Assembly (NCBI RefSeq): GCF_007992495.1
Contig: NZ_BKAJ01000091.1
Span: forward strand, 1 to 61,490
DNA from: Reyranella soli
GTDB taxonomy: Bacteria; Pseudomonadota; Alphaproteobacteria; Reyranellales; Reyranellaceae
Direction of reading: 5' to 3'
DNA length: 61,490 nucleotides
Shown: positions 14,749-23,220 of the stretch, in pieces
Layout of the letters: the number at the start of each line of letters is the position of its first letter
How positions within the stretch are numbered: position 1 is the first letter of the stretch
Notes under the pieces: generated by a model
What the model was told of the DNA's origin: nothing
The model's input: the letters and a program-made list of their open reading frames with translations, nothing else
Databases searched by the model: none
Position numbers and translations under genes: made by a program

Positions 14749-17601
14749 TCAGCCGAACCGCCTTATCGAGTAAGCTTCCACCGGCAGGCTGGTCGAGCGC
14801 CCGGCCAACATCTCCGCGGTGAGTCGCGACAGCACCGGGGCCAGCGTGTAGCCGTTGGAGCTGACGCAGTTGTAGAAGCCCGGCAGGCCCGGCATCTCGC
14901 CCAGGATCGGCGCACGGTCGATGTTAACGTTCATGCCGGCCCAGATGCGGATGGCATGGAGATCGGCCAGTGCGGGCACGGCGCGGCTCGCGATCCAGAG
15001 ATTGCCCTCGACGCTGGGGCGTAGCGCCCGCGACAGGCGGTTCTGCTCGTCGAGACCCGCCGTCCAGCCGCCGCCGATCATGAAGGCGCCCGAGGCCATC
15101 TGCTTCAAGGTGAGATGGCGATGGGCGTAGGCGACCAGCCGCGACAGCGTCGGCGCCGTGGGCTCGGTGACGACCATCTGCAGCGGCGCGCCGCGCACGG
15201 GAATTTCCACGCCGGCCAGGCGCGCGACCTCGGCCGCCCACGGGCCGGCCGTGTTGACCACGCGCCGGGCGCGGATCTCGCCGCGGCTGGTCGAAACCTT
15301 CCAGCGCCCGCCGTCGCGTTCGATTGCTAAAACGTTGCTGCCGCGCCGAAAGCGCGCACCCAGCGCCTTGGCCTTGGCGACCACGGCGTAGGTGCCCTTC
15401 AGCGGATTGATCTTGCCCTCGCCCGGGCACCATTCGGCGGCGATGGCGATGTCGCCGATGCAGGGTTCCAGGGCGCGCAGCTCGTTGGCGCCGATGAGCT
15501 CGGCGTCAATGCCGCGGCTCTTCTCCAGCGCGATCTTGCCCTTGAGGAACTCGATGTCGCGTTCGCTCTCGGCCAGCATCAGCCCGCCACAGACCTTCAT
15601 CTCGAGGTCCTGGCCGGTGTCGCGCTGGATGTCGGCCCACAGCGCCACCGAGGCCGGGCCCAATGGCAGGGTGTCGGCGGCGCGATTGTTGGGCGGCGCG
15701 CCGAGGGCGAAGTCGAAAGCGAGGAGCTGCACATGCAGCGAGCCGGCATTGGCGCCGGAGGCCTGCAGGTTCACGTCGTCGCGCTCGACCACCATCGCCT
15801 CGATGCCTTCGTGCGCCAGCCAATAGGCCAAGCATGAGCCCGCAACGCCGCCGCCGATCACCAGCGTGTCGACGGTCTCGGCCGGCAAAGGCTCGGTCTC
15901 GCGCGGCCGCGCCATGTCGGGCGGCACGAAATCCTTGTGGCCGGTCCATTCCGGCTGTTCGACCGTGAGGGCGCGGATCGGCACCGGCTTGGCCGGCGGC
16001 CGCGGCGCGAACAGGCCGAACTCGCCGACCTCGGCCGTGGTCATGCGCGCGACCACCGAGGCGCAGTAGCGGCCCTGGCAGCGGCCCATGCCGACGCGGG
16101 CCGCGCGCTTCAGCGACGCGGGCGAATCGTGGCCAGCCGCGATCAGCCGGCGCAAATCGCCCGCCGTCACCTCTTCGCAGCGACAGACGACGGCGCTGTC
16201 GTCGATCGCGTCGGGATCGATCGGCGGTGCCTCGAACATCTGCCACAGCGCGGCCTGGAAGCGCGCGGCCCGGCGCTGCGTGCGCCGGGCCTCCCGTGGC
16301 TCGGCGATCTTGAGCCCGAGGTCGCTGGCGATGGCGGCGGCGGCCAGTGCGCCCTGCGCCATCGCCGCGTGGGCGCCGCCGAAGCGCGCGCCGTCGCCGA
16401 TGGCGAAGACCTCGGCCAGGCTGGTGCGGCCGTTGCCGTCGGTGAGCGTCTCCATCGAGCCGTTGCCGCGCGGCACGAAGCGATGGGCGCAGCCCAATGA
16501 GCGCGCCAGCTCCGACGACGAGGCGAAGCCATAGTTCAACGCCACGATGTCGGCGTCGAAGCTGAGGTCGCCGGCCTCGATGGCGCGCACGCGTTCGTCG
16601 CCGACGAGTCGTGCGGCCCGGCGGCCCCAGTGCAGCTTGCCGGCAAGACGGGCGGCGAGCGACAGGCCGTCGATCATCAGGAAGGGATCGGCCAACGCGG
16701 CGCTCGCCAGTGCCTGCCATTGCCCGAAGCCAGGCCGCGGCGCCGCCTCGAGCACGCCCACCACGTCGGCGCCGCCGTCCAGAAGCTCGACGGCGGTCTG
16801 CAGGCAGAGCGGGCCATTGCCCGCGATCACGATGCGCTGGCCTGGCGCCACGCGGTAAGAGCGCGCCAGCGTCTGCAGGCCGCCGACGGTCATCACGCCG
16901 GGCAAGGTCCAGCCGGGGATCGTCGGCGACTGTTCGTAGGCGCCGGTCGCCAGCACCAGCCGCTTGGGCCGGTAAAGCGTCGACTGGCCGGCGACGACGG
17001 CGGCAACCTCTTGGGCTGAGAAGGCCGCCCACACCGTCGCCTCGTTGACGATGCGCGCGCCGGCCCGCGACGTCGATTGCGCCAGCACGGCGCCATCACG
17101 GAACTGGCTGTCGAGCGTGGAGATCTCGGCCTGGTGCGAGGGCGCCAGCGGCTTGAAGAACTGGCCGCCGGGATGCAGCCGCTCGTCGAGCACGACCACG
17201 TCGGCGCCGACCAGTGCCAGACTGCGCGCCGCCGACAGGCCGGCCGGTCCCGCCCCTACCACCAGCACGTCGCAGGCGATCTCCTCGGCCGGCCGGGCAG
17301 GTTCGGCGGTCGAAGCGGCGGCGGTCGGCGAGGAGCGCACGTCCATGCCGGTCGAAACCTTGGTGAGGCAGGCGCGCTGGCTCGGCCGGCCGTCGACCGT
17401 CACCAGGCAGTCGAAGCACACACCCATGCCGCAGAACGGCCCGCGCGATGCGCCCGAGCGCGCCTGGCGTACGGCGACGATGTCCGACGCGGCAAGTGCA
17501 GCGGCGATGGTCTCGCCTTCCAGCGCCTCGATCTGGCGGCCATCGAAGCCGAACCGCACCGGTGAGCCGGTCGGCCGCATGTCGGGATGCTTCAGGCGCA
17601 T
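14749..17601 (-). CDS. Triple-domain amino-acid oxidoreductase: HcnA-HcnB-HcnC-like fusion
   Basis: The 950 residues contain three parts usually encoded as separate subunits. (1) A [2Fe-2S] ferredoxin-like domain with C57, C62, C65 and C78 (GPFCGMGVCFDC...RACL). (2) An FAD/NAD disulfide-reductase-type domain (VVGAGPAGLSAA from about 114, then GNGPLCLQ and the FAIGDGARFGG motif). It ends in a BFD-like [2Fe-2S] segment with VCRCEE and MGRCQGRYC. (3) A DadA/glycine-oxidase-like FAD domain from about 575 (TLVIGGGVAGSCLAYWL ... NTAGPWAAEVARLAG ... MIGGGWTAG). This order equals hydrogen cyanide synthase HcnABC and heteromeric D-hydroxyproline dehydrogenases. The second is more likely because a DapA-family gene lies divergently alongside and an amino-acid ABC system follows. 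It probably oxidises a D- or imino-amino acid at the membrane and passes electrons to the respiratory chain (inference). Confidence 0.85.
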   Translation of the reverse strand: MRLKHPDMRPTGSPVRFGFDGRQIEALEGETIAAALAASDIVAVRQARSGASRGPFCGMGVCFDCLVTVDGRPSQRACLTKVSTGMDVRSSPTAAASTAEPARPAEEIACDVLVVGAGPAGLSAARSLALVGADVVVLDERLHPGGQFFKPLAPSHQAEISTLDSQFRDGAVLAQSTSRAGARIVNEATVWAAFSAQEVAAVVAGQSTLYRPKRLVLATGAYEQSPTIPGWTLPGVMTVGGLQTLARSYRVAPGQRIVIAGNGPLCLQTAVELLDGGADVVGVLEAAPRPGFGQWQALASAALADPFLMIDGLSLAARLAGKLHWGRRAARLVGDERVRAIEAGDLSFDADIVALNYGFASSSELARSLGCAHRFVPRGNGSMETLTDGNGRTSLAEVFAIGDGARFGGAHAAMAQGALAAAAIASDLGLKIAEPREARRTQRRAARFQAALWQMFEAPPIDPDAIDDSAVVCRCEEVTAGDLRRLIAAGHDSPASLKRAARVGMGRCQGRYCASVVARMTTAEVGEFGLFAPRPPAKPVPIRALTVEQPEWTGHKDFVPPDMARPRETEPLPAETVDTLVIGGGVAGSCLAYWLAHEGIEAMVVERDDVNLQASGANAGSLHVQLLAFDFALGAPPNNRAADTLPLGPASVALWADIQRDTGQDLEMKVCGGLMLAESERDIEFLKGKIALEKSRGIDAELIGANELRALEPCIGDIAIAAEWCPGEGKINPLKGTYAVVAKAKALGARFRRGSNVLAIERDGGRWKVSTSRGEIRARRVVNTAGPWAAEVARLAGVEIPVRGAPLQMVVTEPTAPTLSRLVAYAHRHLTLKQMASGAFMIGGGWTAGLDEQNRLSRALRPSVEGNLWIASRAVPALADLHAIRIWAGMNVNIDRAPILGEMPGLPGFYNCVSSNGYTLAPVLSRLTAEMLAGRSTSLPVEAYSIRRFG

Positions 17602-17647
17602 GGCGAAAGGTCTACAATGAGTCGGCCGGTGAGAGAACCGACAACAA

Positions 17648-17752
17648 CCTCACCCTGAGGAGCGCCCGAAGGGCGCGTCTCGAAGGGTGGCGCGAGCACC
17701 TCGTCTGCAGCCCATCCTTCGAGACGGCGCTACGCGCCTCCTCAGGATGAGG
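17648..17752. repeat. Family A extragenic palindrome, copy 2
   Basis: The outer arms CCTCACCCTGAGGAGCGC and GCGCCTCCTCAGGATGAGG and the inner arms CTCGAAGGGTGG and CCATCCTTCGAG match the copy at 1552-1658. It sits between the divergent starts of the oxidoreductase and DapA-like genes, unlike most copies, which follow stop codons. It could affect both promoters. Confidence 0.8.
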
Positions 17753-17785
17753 TCGTGTTGGGGCGCCCGCCGATAGGAGTTTGAG

Positions 17786-18688
17786 ATGAAGAAGTTTCGC
17801 GGCACCTACACGGTGCTGATCACGCCCTTCACGGCCGACGGCAAGAAGGTCGACGAGGCGGCGCTGAGGCGCCTGGTCAATTTCCAGATCGAGGAAGGCA
17901 TTCATGGCCTGATCCCACTGGGCAGCACCGGCGAATTTTTAAGCGTGACGCCTGACGAGCGGCGCCAGATCGTCGAAATTGTTGTCAAGGAGGCGGCCGG
18001 CCGCGTGCCGGTGCTGATCGGCACCGGCGCGGAATGGACCGACGAGGTGGTGCGGACCAGCCGCGAGGCCGAATCGATGGGCGCCGACGGCGTCATGATC
18101 ATCCCGCCCTTCTACAGCGTGCCGACCGACGACGAGCTCTACACCCACTACAAGAAGGTGTCGGACGCGATCGGCATCCCGATCATGGTCTACAACAACC
18201 CGGCGACGGCCAATGTTGACATGATGCCGGAGCTGATCGCGCGCATCGCCGAGATCCCCAACTGCCAGTACGTCAAGGAATCGACCCTCGATCCGACGCG
18301 CGTGCGCGACATCATGCGCCTCGCCGGCGACAAGATGACGGTGTTCGCGGGCGTGCTGGGCTACGAATCGTTCTGGCTGGGCGCCGAGGGTTGGGTCGCC
18401 GTCTGCTCCAACGTGATCCCGCGCTGGTCGGCCGAGCTGTTCGAGTTGGTGGCCGACAAGCGCGACATGGATGCAGCGCTCGCGCTCTACAATAGGATGA
18501 CGCCGCTGCTGTGGTGGGTCGGCGGACCGCGCTACGTCTCGGGCACCAAGGCCTGCTTCGAGTTGATGGGCATGCCGATGGGCCCGCCGCGCCCCCCGCG
18601 CCTGCCGTTGCCTGAAGCGCAACGGCCGGCGCTACGCGACGTGCTGAGGAAGATGGATCCGATTTACGGGCTGCGTAAGCTCTTCTGA
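17786..18688 (+). CDS. DapA-family (class I aldolase-fold) lyase/deaminase
   Basis: A 300-aa TIM-barrel enzyme that should work through a Schiff base. The family signature is clear: GSTGE at 46-50, Y136 in MVYNNPATANVDM and the Schiff-base K164 in QYVKESTLDPTRV. The GSTGE form, instead of the GTTGE typical of true dihydrodipicolinate synthases, points to a catabolic family member. Candidates are a 2-keto acid aldolase or the 1-pyrroline-4-hydroxy-2-carboxylate deaminase of hydroxyproline breakdown, which belongs to this family. The latter would use the product of the divergent HcnABC-like oxidoreductase. The start follows AGGAG at good spacing. Exact substrate unproven. Confidence 0.87.
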   Translation: MKKFRGTYTVLITPFTADGKKVDEAALRRLVNFQIEEGIHGLIPLGSTGEFLSVTPDERRQIVEIVVKEAAGRVPVLIGTGAEWTDEVVRTSREAESMGADGVMIIPPFYSVPTDDELYTHYKKVSDAIGIPIMVYNNPATANVDMMPELIARIAEIPNCQYVKESTLDPTRVRDIMRLAGDKMTVFAGVLGYESFWLGAEGWVAVCSNVIPRWSAELFELVADKRDMDAALALYNRMTPLLWWVGGPRYVSGTKACFELMGMPMGPPRPPRLPLPEAQRPALRDVLRKMDPIYGLRKLF

Positions 18689-18717
18689 CGCGAAATCGTG
18701 TGGAGTCGCCGCTGAGC

Positions 18718-19422
18718 TCAGTGATCGTCCCGCGCCAGCTGCTTGTCGGCGGCGCCGTAGGCCTTGCCGTAATACGCCTCGATGCGACGCTGCACGAAGT
18801 CCCAGCAGGTGGTCATCACCAGGTAGATGATGGCCACGACCATGAACACTTCCAGCACCTGGAACTTCTGCTGCATCAGGATCTGGCCGCGCCGCAGGAC
18901 CTCCTCCATGGAGATCACCGAGGCGATCGACGTGGTCTTGAGCAGCCCGTTCACCGAGTTGCCGAGCGGCGGGATGATGACGCGCAGCGCCTGCGGCAGC
19001 ACGACCAGGCGGAAGATCTGGAACGGTTTCAGCCCGAGCGCCCGCGCTGCCTCGGTCTGGCCCTTCGCCACCGACAGGATGCCGCCGCGCAGGATTTCCG
19101 AGAGATAAGCCGCCTCGTTCAGCGCCAGGCCGAGGATCGCCGATTCCAGCACCGAGAAGCGCACCAGGCCGAGCTGCGGCAGGCCGGTGTAGATGATGAT
19201 GAGCTGCACCAGCAGCGGCGTGCCGCGGAAGATCCACACATAGGCCTGGGCGCTGCGCGACAGGGCCTTGTGCTTGGAGAGCCGCATCACCGCCAGCAAC
19301 AGGCCGAGCAGGCCACCCAGGATCAGCGTGCTGATGGTGAGCCCGATGGTCCACAGCGCACCTTCGAGCAGATAGAGATTGGTGAAGTAGCTCCAGAAGC
19401 CTTCCCAATTCCAGACTGTCAT
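18718..19422 (-). CDS. Polar amino acid ABC transporter permease (HisM/GlnP type)
   Basis: A 234-aa inner-membrane permease with about five helices. It carries the EAA loop that docks the ATPase (EAARALGLKPFQIFRLVVLPQALR) followed by IIPPLGNSVNGLLKTTSI. The N terminus (WEGFWSYFTNLYLLEGALWTIGLTIS) fits the HEQRo permease family. It lies downstream of the binding-protein gene, separated by a family B palindrome. No ABC ATPase follows: the next gene is convergent, so the ATPase must be encoded elsewhere. Confidence 0.92.
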   Translation of the reverse strand: MTVWNWEGFWSYFTNLYLLEGALWTIGLTISTLILGGLLGLLLAVMRLSKHKALSRSAQAYVWIFRGTPLLVQLIIIYTGLPQLGLVRFSVLESAILGLALNEAAYLSEILRGGILSVAKGQTEAARALGLKPFQIFRLVVLPQALRVIIPPLGNSVNGLLKTTSIASVISMEEVLRRGQILMQQKFQVLEVFMVVAIIYLVMTTCWDFVQRRIEAYYGKAYGAADKQLARDDH

Positions 19423-19444
19423 TTGCGGGATCTCAGTTCCTTGC

Positions 19445-19536
19445 TGTCATCCTGAACGCAGCGAAGGATCTCATGGCGCTTCCAGCGATGTGCTCGTGGA
19501 AATGCCATGAGGTCCTTCGCTACGCTCAGGACGACA
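19445..19536. repeat. Family B extragenic palindrome, copy 3
   Basis: The arms TGTCATCCTGAACGCAGCG and CGCTACGCTCAGGACGACA enclose AAGGATCTCATGGC and GCCATGAGGTCCTT. The element starts 4 bp behind the binding-protein stop (reading the minus strand) and lies ahead of the permease. It may lower permease expression relative to the abundant binding protein, as REP-like elements do in other transport operons. Confidence 0.8.
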
Positions 19537-19540
19537 AAGG

Positions 19541-20389
19541 TTAGGCCGGCCCCGGGCCTTTGATGGAGAAGGACGCCTCGTCGATCTTCAGCACGCCGTA
19601 CTGGTCCAGGAGCTTGTCGTAGGTGCCGTCCTTCCTGAGCTCGTTCAGCGCGCCGACGATCGCATCGGCGGCGGTCTTGTTGGCCAGCGCAAAGCAGGCG
19701 GTCTGCGGGAAGACGCCGCTGATCGCGCGCGTGAAGTCGCCGCGGTTCTGCATGAACATCGCCGTGGCGTCGATGCTGGTGGCGGCATCGGCCTGGCCGG
19801 CGCGCAACGCCTGGAAAGCCTCGGCGAAGTTGTTGAAGGTCATGACGTTGATCGGCTTCAGGCCCTTGTCGGTCGCCATCTTGGCCACTTCGCGCGTGCG
19901 CCGCTCCTCGATGCCGCCCAGCTCGACGGCGATGCGCTTGCCGGCGAGATCGTCGATCGTCTTCAGGCCCTGCGGATTGCCCTTGGCGGCGAGGAAGGAG
20001 ATGGCCGCCTGCTCGTAGGGGATCATGTACATCAGCTTGGACCGCTCCTCGGTCCAGAAGATGCCGGTGTTGATCATGTCCCAGCGCTTGGCGGCCAGGC
20101 CCGGGATCATGGTGGCGAACTCGGTGCGGATGTATTCCGGCGCCAGCCCGAGCTTCTTGCAGCATTCGTTGGCGAGCTCGACGCGCATGCCCTTGAGCTC
20201 GCCCTTGTCGTCGACGTACTGCAGCGGCGGCAAGGTCGGGTTGATCGACATGACGAGCGTGCCGGCCTTGATGATGTTGGGCGGCGCGATCTTGGGCTGG
20301 GCCGACGCGAGGCCCGGCGCCAGCGTCAAAAGCGGAGCCGCGGCGCCCGCTTTCAGCAGGCTGCGACGCAGAATCGTTGTCTTTGTCAT
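19541..20389 (-). CDS. Amino acid ABC transporter substrate-binding protein (family 3)
   Basis: A 282-aa periplasmic receptor. Residues 1-31 form an export signal with RRSLLKAG ahead of a hydrophobic stretch and a probable ASA cut before QPKIAPPN; it may be a Tat or Sec signal. The mature part has family 3 landmarks: LPPLQYVDDKGELKGMRVELANECCKKLG, a central FATMIPGLAAKRWDMINTGIFWTEER, GKRIAVELGGIEE and DAATSIDATAMFMQNR. I chose ATG 20389, preceded by GGGGGA, over an upstream start that adds 30 unrelated residues. With the permease it forms a polar amino-acid uptake system. The nearby HcnABC-like and DapA-like genes suggest hydroxyproline, proline-like or D-amino acids as ligand (inference). 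Confidence 0.9.
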   Translation of the reverse strand: MTKTTILRRSLLKAGAAAPLLTLAPGLASAQPKIAPPNIIKAGTLVMSINPTLPPLQYVDDKGELKGMRVELANECCKKLGLAPEYIRTEFATMIPGLAAKRWDMINTGIFWTEERSKLMYMIPYEQAAISFLAAKGNPQGLKTIDDLAGKRIAVELGGIEERRTREVAKMATDKGLKPINVMTFNNFAEAFQALRAGQADAATSIDATAMFMQNRGDFTRAISGVFPQTACFALANKTAADAIVGALNELRKDGTYDKLLDQYGVLKIDEASFSIKGPGPA

Positions 20390-20538
20390 GTCAGTCCCCC
20401 AATCGGTCCCCCGGCGGAATGCAAGTTTGACGCCGAAGGCGGGGCTTGTCCCCGGCCGATTGAGATCATGTTGCACCAACCGATGATTACGGCGGCCGCG
20501 ACTTTGAACGCCCGTCGATAGGCATCACGCCCCCTTTC

Positions 20539-22044
20539 TCATGTGGGGGCGACGAACCCGTAGCGCAGGTTGGAGGGATCGCGGCCGCGCCGCTCGTAGT
20601 CGGTCTTGAGCGCGGCGAAGCGATCGTCGCGCCACGCCGCCTTCTTGACCTCGTAGCGATACATCTTCGCCGAGTTCTCGCCGAAGATGGCGCGCTTGAC
20701 CGGACCATCGGCCGGACCGAGCTCGGCGAAACCGAACTTCTTGCGCATGTCCTCGGGGATCTCCAGCCGACGCAGGCCCTCGATCTGCCACTGCGGCGCG
20801 CCGGTCCACACCGCATCGGTGCCCCACACGATATGGTCGACGCCCATGCCCTTGACGAGTTGGCCCATCAGCGCGGCGCACAGACGCGGTTCGGTCACCG
20901 TGGTCTGGGCGAAGATCTGGCCGAGATCGGCGTAGACGTTGCTGACGCCATACTTGCCTGGGATCTCCGCGAGATCGGTCGTCCACTCGATGCGGCCGGT
21001 CTTCTCGAACTGGGCGTATCCCTCGGCCGACGCGCCGGGCGCGCCGGTCCAGCGGAAGGCCGAGTGATAGATTACGAAGCGAATGTTCGGCCAGTCCTTG
21101 GCCGCCTTGCCGACATCGTCGACCGTGGCGTAGGGCGTGAGATGCGGCCAGCGCTTCTCGACCGAGGTCGGGTAGAGGCCCTTGTGCACGCAGACGATGT
21201 CGTAGCCCGCCTTCACGATCTTCTCGTAGAAGGGATAGACCAGCTTCTCGTCGTCCATGCGCCAGGGATGGCGTGCCAGGTCCTTGTTGGTGTTGTCGCC
21301 GACCGTGTAGCCCTTCCACGAATCGGGCTTGAGGGTGGCGATGCACTTGTCGACCTCGTCCATCCAGCCGTCGTAGCCCGGCGTGAAGATGGCGTGCGAC
21401 AGGAGCCGCTTCGATCCGGCCGCAGCGTTCACCTTGGCGCGCGCGTCGGCTTTCATCTCGTTGGTCAGGAACCAGTCGCGCGGATCCTCCGAGGCCGAGC
21501 CGCTGATCAGCGCCACCTTGGTGTCGCTGTCAAGGAAGACCTCCTTGAACCAGTTGGGATACTTCAGGTCGTCGATCGTCTGCGGCTTGTCGACGAGGTC
21601 GGGATTCCAGCCAGCCTTGCCGACGGCCTCGCGCCCGCGCACGAACCCTTCGAGCCGCGTGTCGTCGCGCAGGAAGTGCGTGTGCACGTCCATGATGAAC
21701 TGGTCCTTCAGCCCATCGGCGCGCGCCTGGGCGAGATCGACGTTCTTCGCCTCGGCCGGCGAGGCGCCGTAGATTGGTCCGTAGACCTCGTTCATGGCGA
21801 CGAAAGCCGTCGTCATGCCCGCCGCGGTCTGGAAGAAGCGCCGGCGCGACAGGCCGTTCTTCTTTCCGTACTCGTCGGCCAGCGCGTTCATTCGCGCCTC
21901 GACCTTCTTCTGCCGCTCGGTCTGCGGCACCGGCATGAACTCGTCGCTCGACACGACCTGCGTCGGCACCGGAGTCGGGTTGGCGATCAGTCGGGCCGGA
22001 GAAACGCTTGCACGTTCTTCATCGCTCAGCATACCCATGGCCAT
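20539..22044 (-). CDS. Amidohydrolase-2 family protein with twin-arginine segment
   Basis: A 501-aa metal-dependent hydrolase of the decarboxylase-like amidohydrolase group. After a 60-residue lead comes a twin-arginine type signal (LSRRRFFQTAAGMTTAFVAM). The N-terminal position is unusual for a signal, so secretion is likely but not certain. The barrel contains DVHTHF (first metal His pair), YDIVCVHKGLYP, IRFVIYHSAF, the downstream catalytic region DHIVWGTDAVWTG and a C-terminal FGENSAKMYRY typical of the family. It opens a same-strand run (amidohydrolase upstream, then convergent spacing) whose upstream neighbours encode LLM monooxygenase, SDR and amidase, with gaps of 0-13 bp. The reaction could be C-C or C-N cleavage of an aromatic or cyclic substrate; I cannot name it. 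Confidence 0.88.
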   Translation of the reverse strand: MAMGMLSDEERASVSPARLIANPTPVPTQVVSSDEFMPVPQTERQKKVEARMNALADEYGKKNGLSRRRFFQTAAGMTTAFVAMNEVYGPIYGASPAEAKNVDLAQARADGLKDQFIMDVHTHFLRDDTRLEGFVRGREAVGKAGWNPDLVDKPQTIDDLKYPNWFKEVFLDSDTKVALISGSASEDPRDWFLTNEMKADARAKVNAAAGSKRLLSHAIFTPGYDGWMDEVDKCIATLKPDSWKGYTVGDNTNKDLARHPWRMDDEKLVYPFYEKIVKAGYDIVCVHKGLYPTSVEKRWPHLTPYATVDDVGKAAKDWPNIRFVIYHSAFRWTGAPGASAEGYAQFEKTGRIEWTTDLAEIPGKYGVSNVYADLGQIFAQTTVTEPRLCAALMGQLVKGMGVDHIVWGTDAVWTGAPQWQIEGLRRLEIPEDMRKKFGFAELGPADGPVKRAIFGENSAKMYRYEVKKAAWRDDRFAALKTDYERRGRDPSNLRYGFVAPT

Positions 22045-22056
22045 CCTCCAGGGAGT

Positions 22057-23220
22057 TCAGCGGAAACGCGGCATCACCTTGGTCCAGAACGTCTCGATGG
22101 ATTTCATCAGGATCGGGTGTGGAACCAGGGCGTTGTAAGTGTAGCAGAAGACCCAATCGACGGGCTGGCGTTTTTGCTGGGTTTCCATGGCCCGCAGCAC
22201 GGTGTCGACCGTGCCGACATAGGCATAGCCCATCTCGATCACCTCATCGGACGTCGGGCTCTTGCCGGTCTTGGGGTCCATCATGCCGCGGCGGAAGCCG
22301 AACGGCTCGAACCAGGCGCGGCCGGAGAACTGGCCGGAATCGCGCCACAGCGCCTTCGCCTCTTCGTCCGTGTCACAGATGATGACGTCACGCAGCACGC
22401 CCACGCCCTGCCCCTTGGGCTTGCCCGAAACCTCCGAATAGACGCTGTAGAGCTTCTCCTCATAGACCGGCAGCATGGGCGGCAGGATGGGCGTGATGCC
22501 CTCCTGGGCGCAGAAGCGCACGGTGTTCTCGGAGCTGGCGAAGGGCTGGAACAGCGGCGGATGCGGCTTCTGCAACGGCTTGGGCACCACGCCGACGGCG
22601 GTCAGGATGCCGTTGTCGACGCCCTTGCCCCACTTCTGCGTGGTATCGAGCGTCCACGGCGTGGGGCCCGCTGGCACCTTCCAGAACTTGCCGTCGAAGG
22701 TCAGCATCTCCTCGGTCCAGCACTTCTTGACGATGCGGAAGTTCTCCTCGAAGGCGAGCCGATTGGCGTTGTCGATCTCGTCGTGCTGATTGGGCAATGC
22801 GCCATGGATGCCGTGCGTCTGCTGCGCCATCACATCGACCCAGCGCCGTTGATACCCGCGGGCAAAACCCGCATTGGCGCGGCCGCCGGTCATATGGTCG
22901 AGCATGGCGATGTCTTCGGCGACGCGGATCGGGTTGCTGGCCGGCAACACGATGCCGAGCTGGCCGACGCGGATGCGCTTGGTCTGCATCGCGAAGTAGA
23001 GGTCGAGCAGCACCGGGTTGTTGGAGAGCTCGAAGCCCTCGATGTGGAAGTGATGTTCGGTGAAGCTCACCGAATCGTAGCCGAGCTCGTCGCCGAGCTT
23101 TATCTGCTCCGTGAGCTCCTTCAGCATGCGCTGATAGAAGTGCGGGTTCATGCCGGCCATACCGGCTTCGATCTCGGCGCGGCTGCCGATGCTCGGCAGA
23201 TAGAAAAGCGAAGCCTTCAT
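22057..23220 (-). CDS. LLM-class flavin-dependent monooxygenase
   Basis: A 387-aa bacterial luciferase-like protein. Family marks: ELGYDSVSFTEHHFHIEGFELSNNPV near residues 45-70, IRVGQLGIVLPASNPIRVAEDIAMLDHMTGGRANAGFARGYQRRW (barrel core and phosphate site) and KPHPPLFQPFASSENT. It would use FMNH2 and O2 to oxidise a small organic substrate. It is 12 bp upstream of the amidohydrolase gene and its start abuts the SDR stop, so the three are almost surely cotranscribed. In this setting it may supply a hydroxylated or lactonised intermediate to the hydrolase (inference). Confidence 0.9.
   Translation of the reverse strand: MKASLFYLPSIGSRAEIEAGMAGMNPHFYQRMLKELTEQIKLGDELGYDSVSFTEHHFHIEGFELSNNPVLLDLYFAMQTKRIRVGQLGIVLPASNPIRVAEDIAMLDHMTGGRANAGFARGYQRRWVDVMAQQTHGIHGALPNQHDEIDNANRLAFEENFRIVKKCWTEEMLTFDGKFWKVPAGPTPWTLDTTQKWGKGVDNGILTAVGVVPKPLQKPHPPLFQPFASSENTVRFCAQEGITPILPPMLPVYEEKLYSVYSEVSGKPKGQGVGVLRDVIICDTDEEAKALWRDSGQFSGRAWFEPFGFRRGMMDPKTGKSPTSDEVIEMGYAYVGTVDTVLRAMETQQKRQPVDWVFCYTYNALVPHPILMKSIETFWTKVMPRFR

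Noticed and set aside
14749..17601. Hydrogen cyanide synthase
   Set aside because: Domain order matches HcnABC, but the DapA-like and amino-acid transport neighbours fit amino-acid dehydrogenation better. It cannot be excluded.
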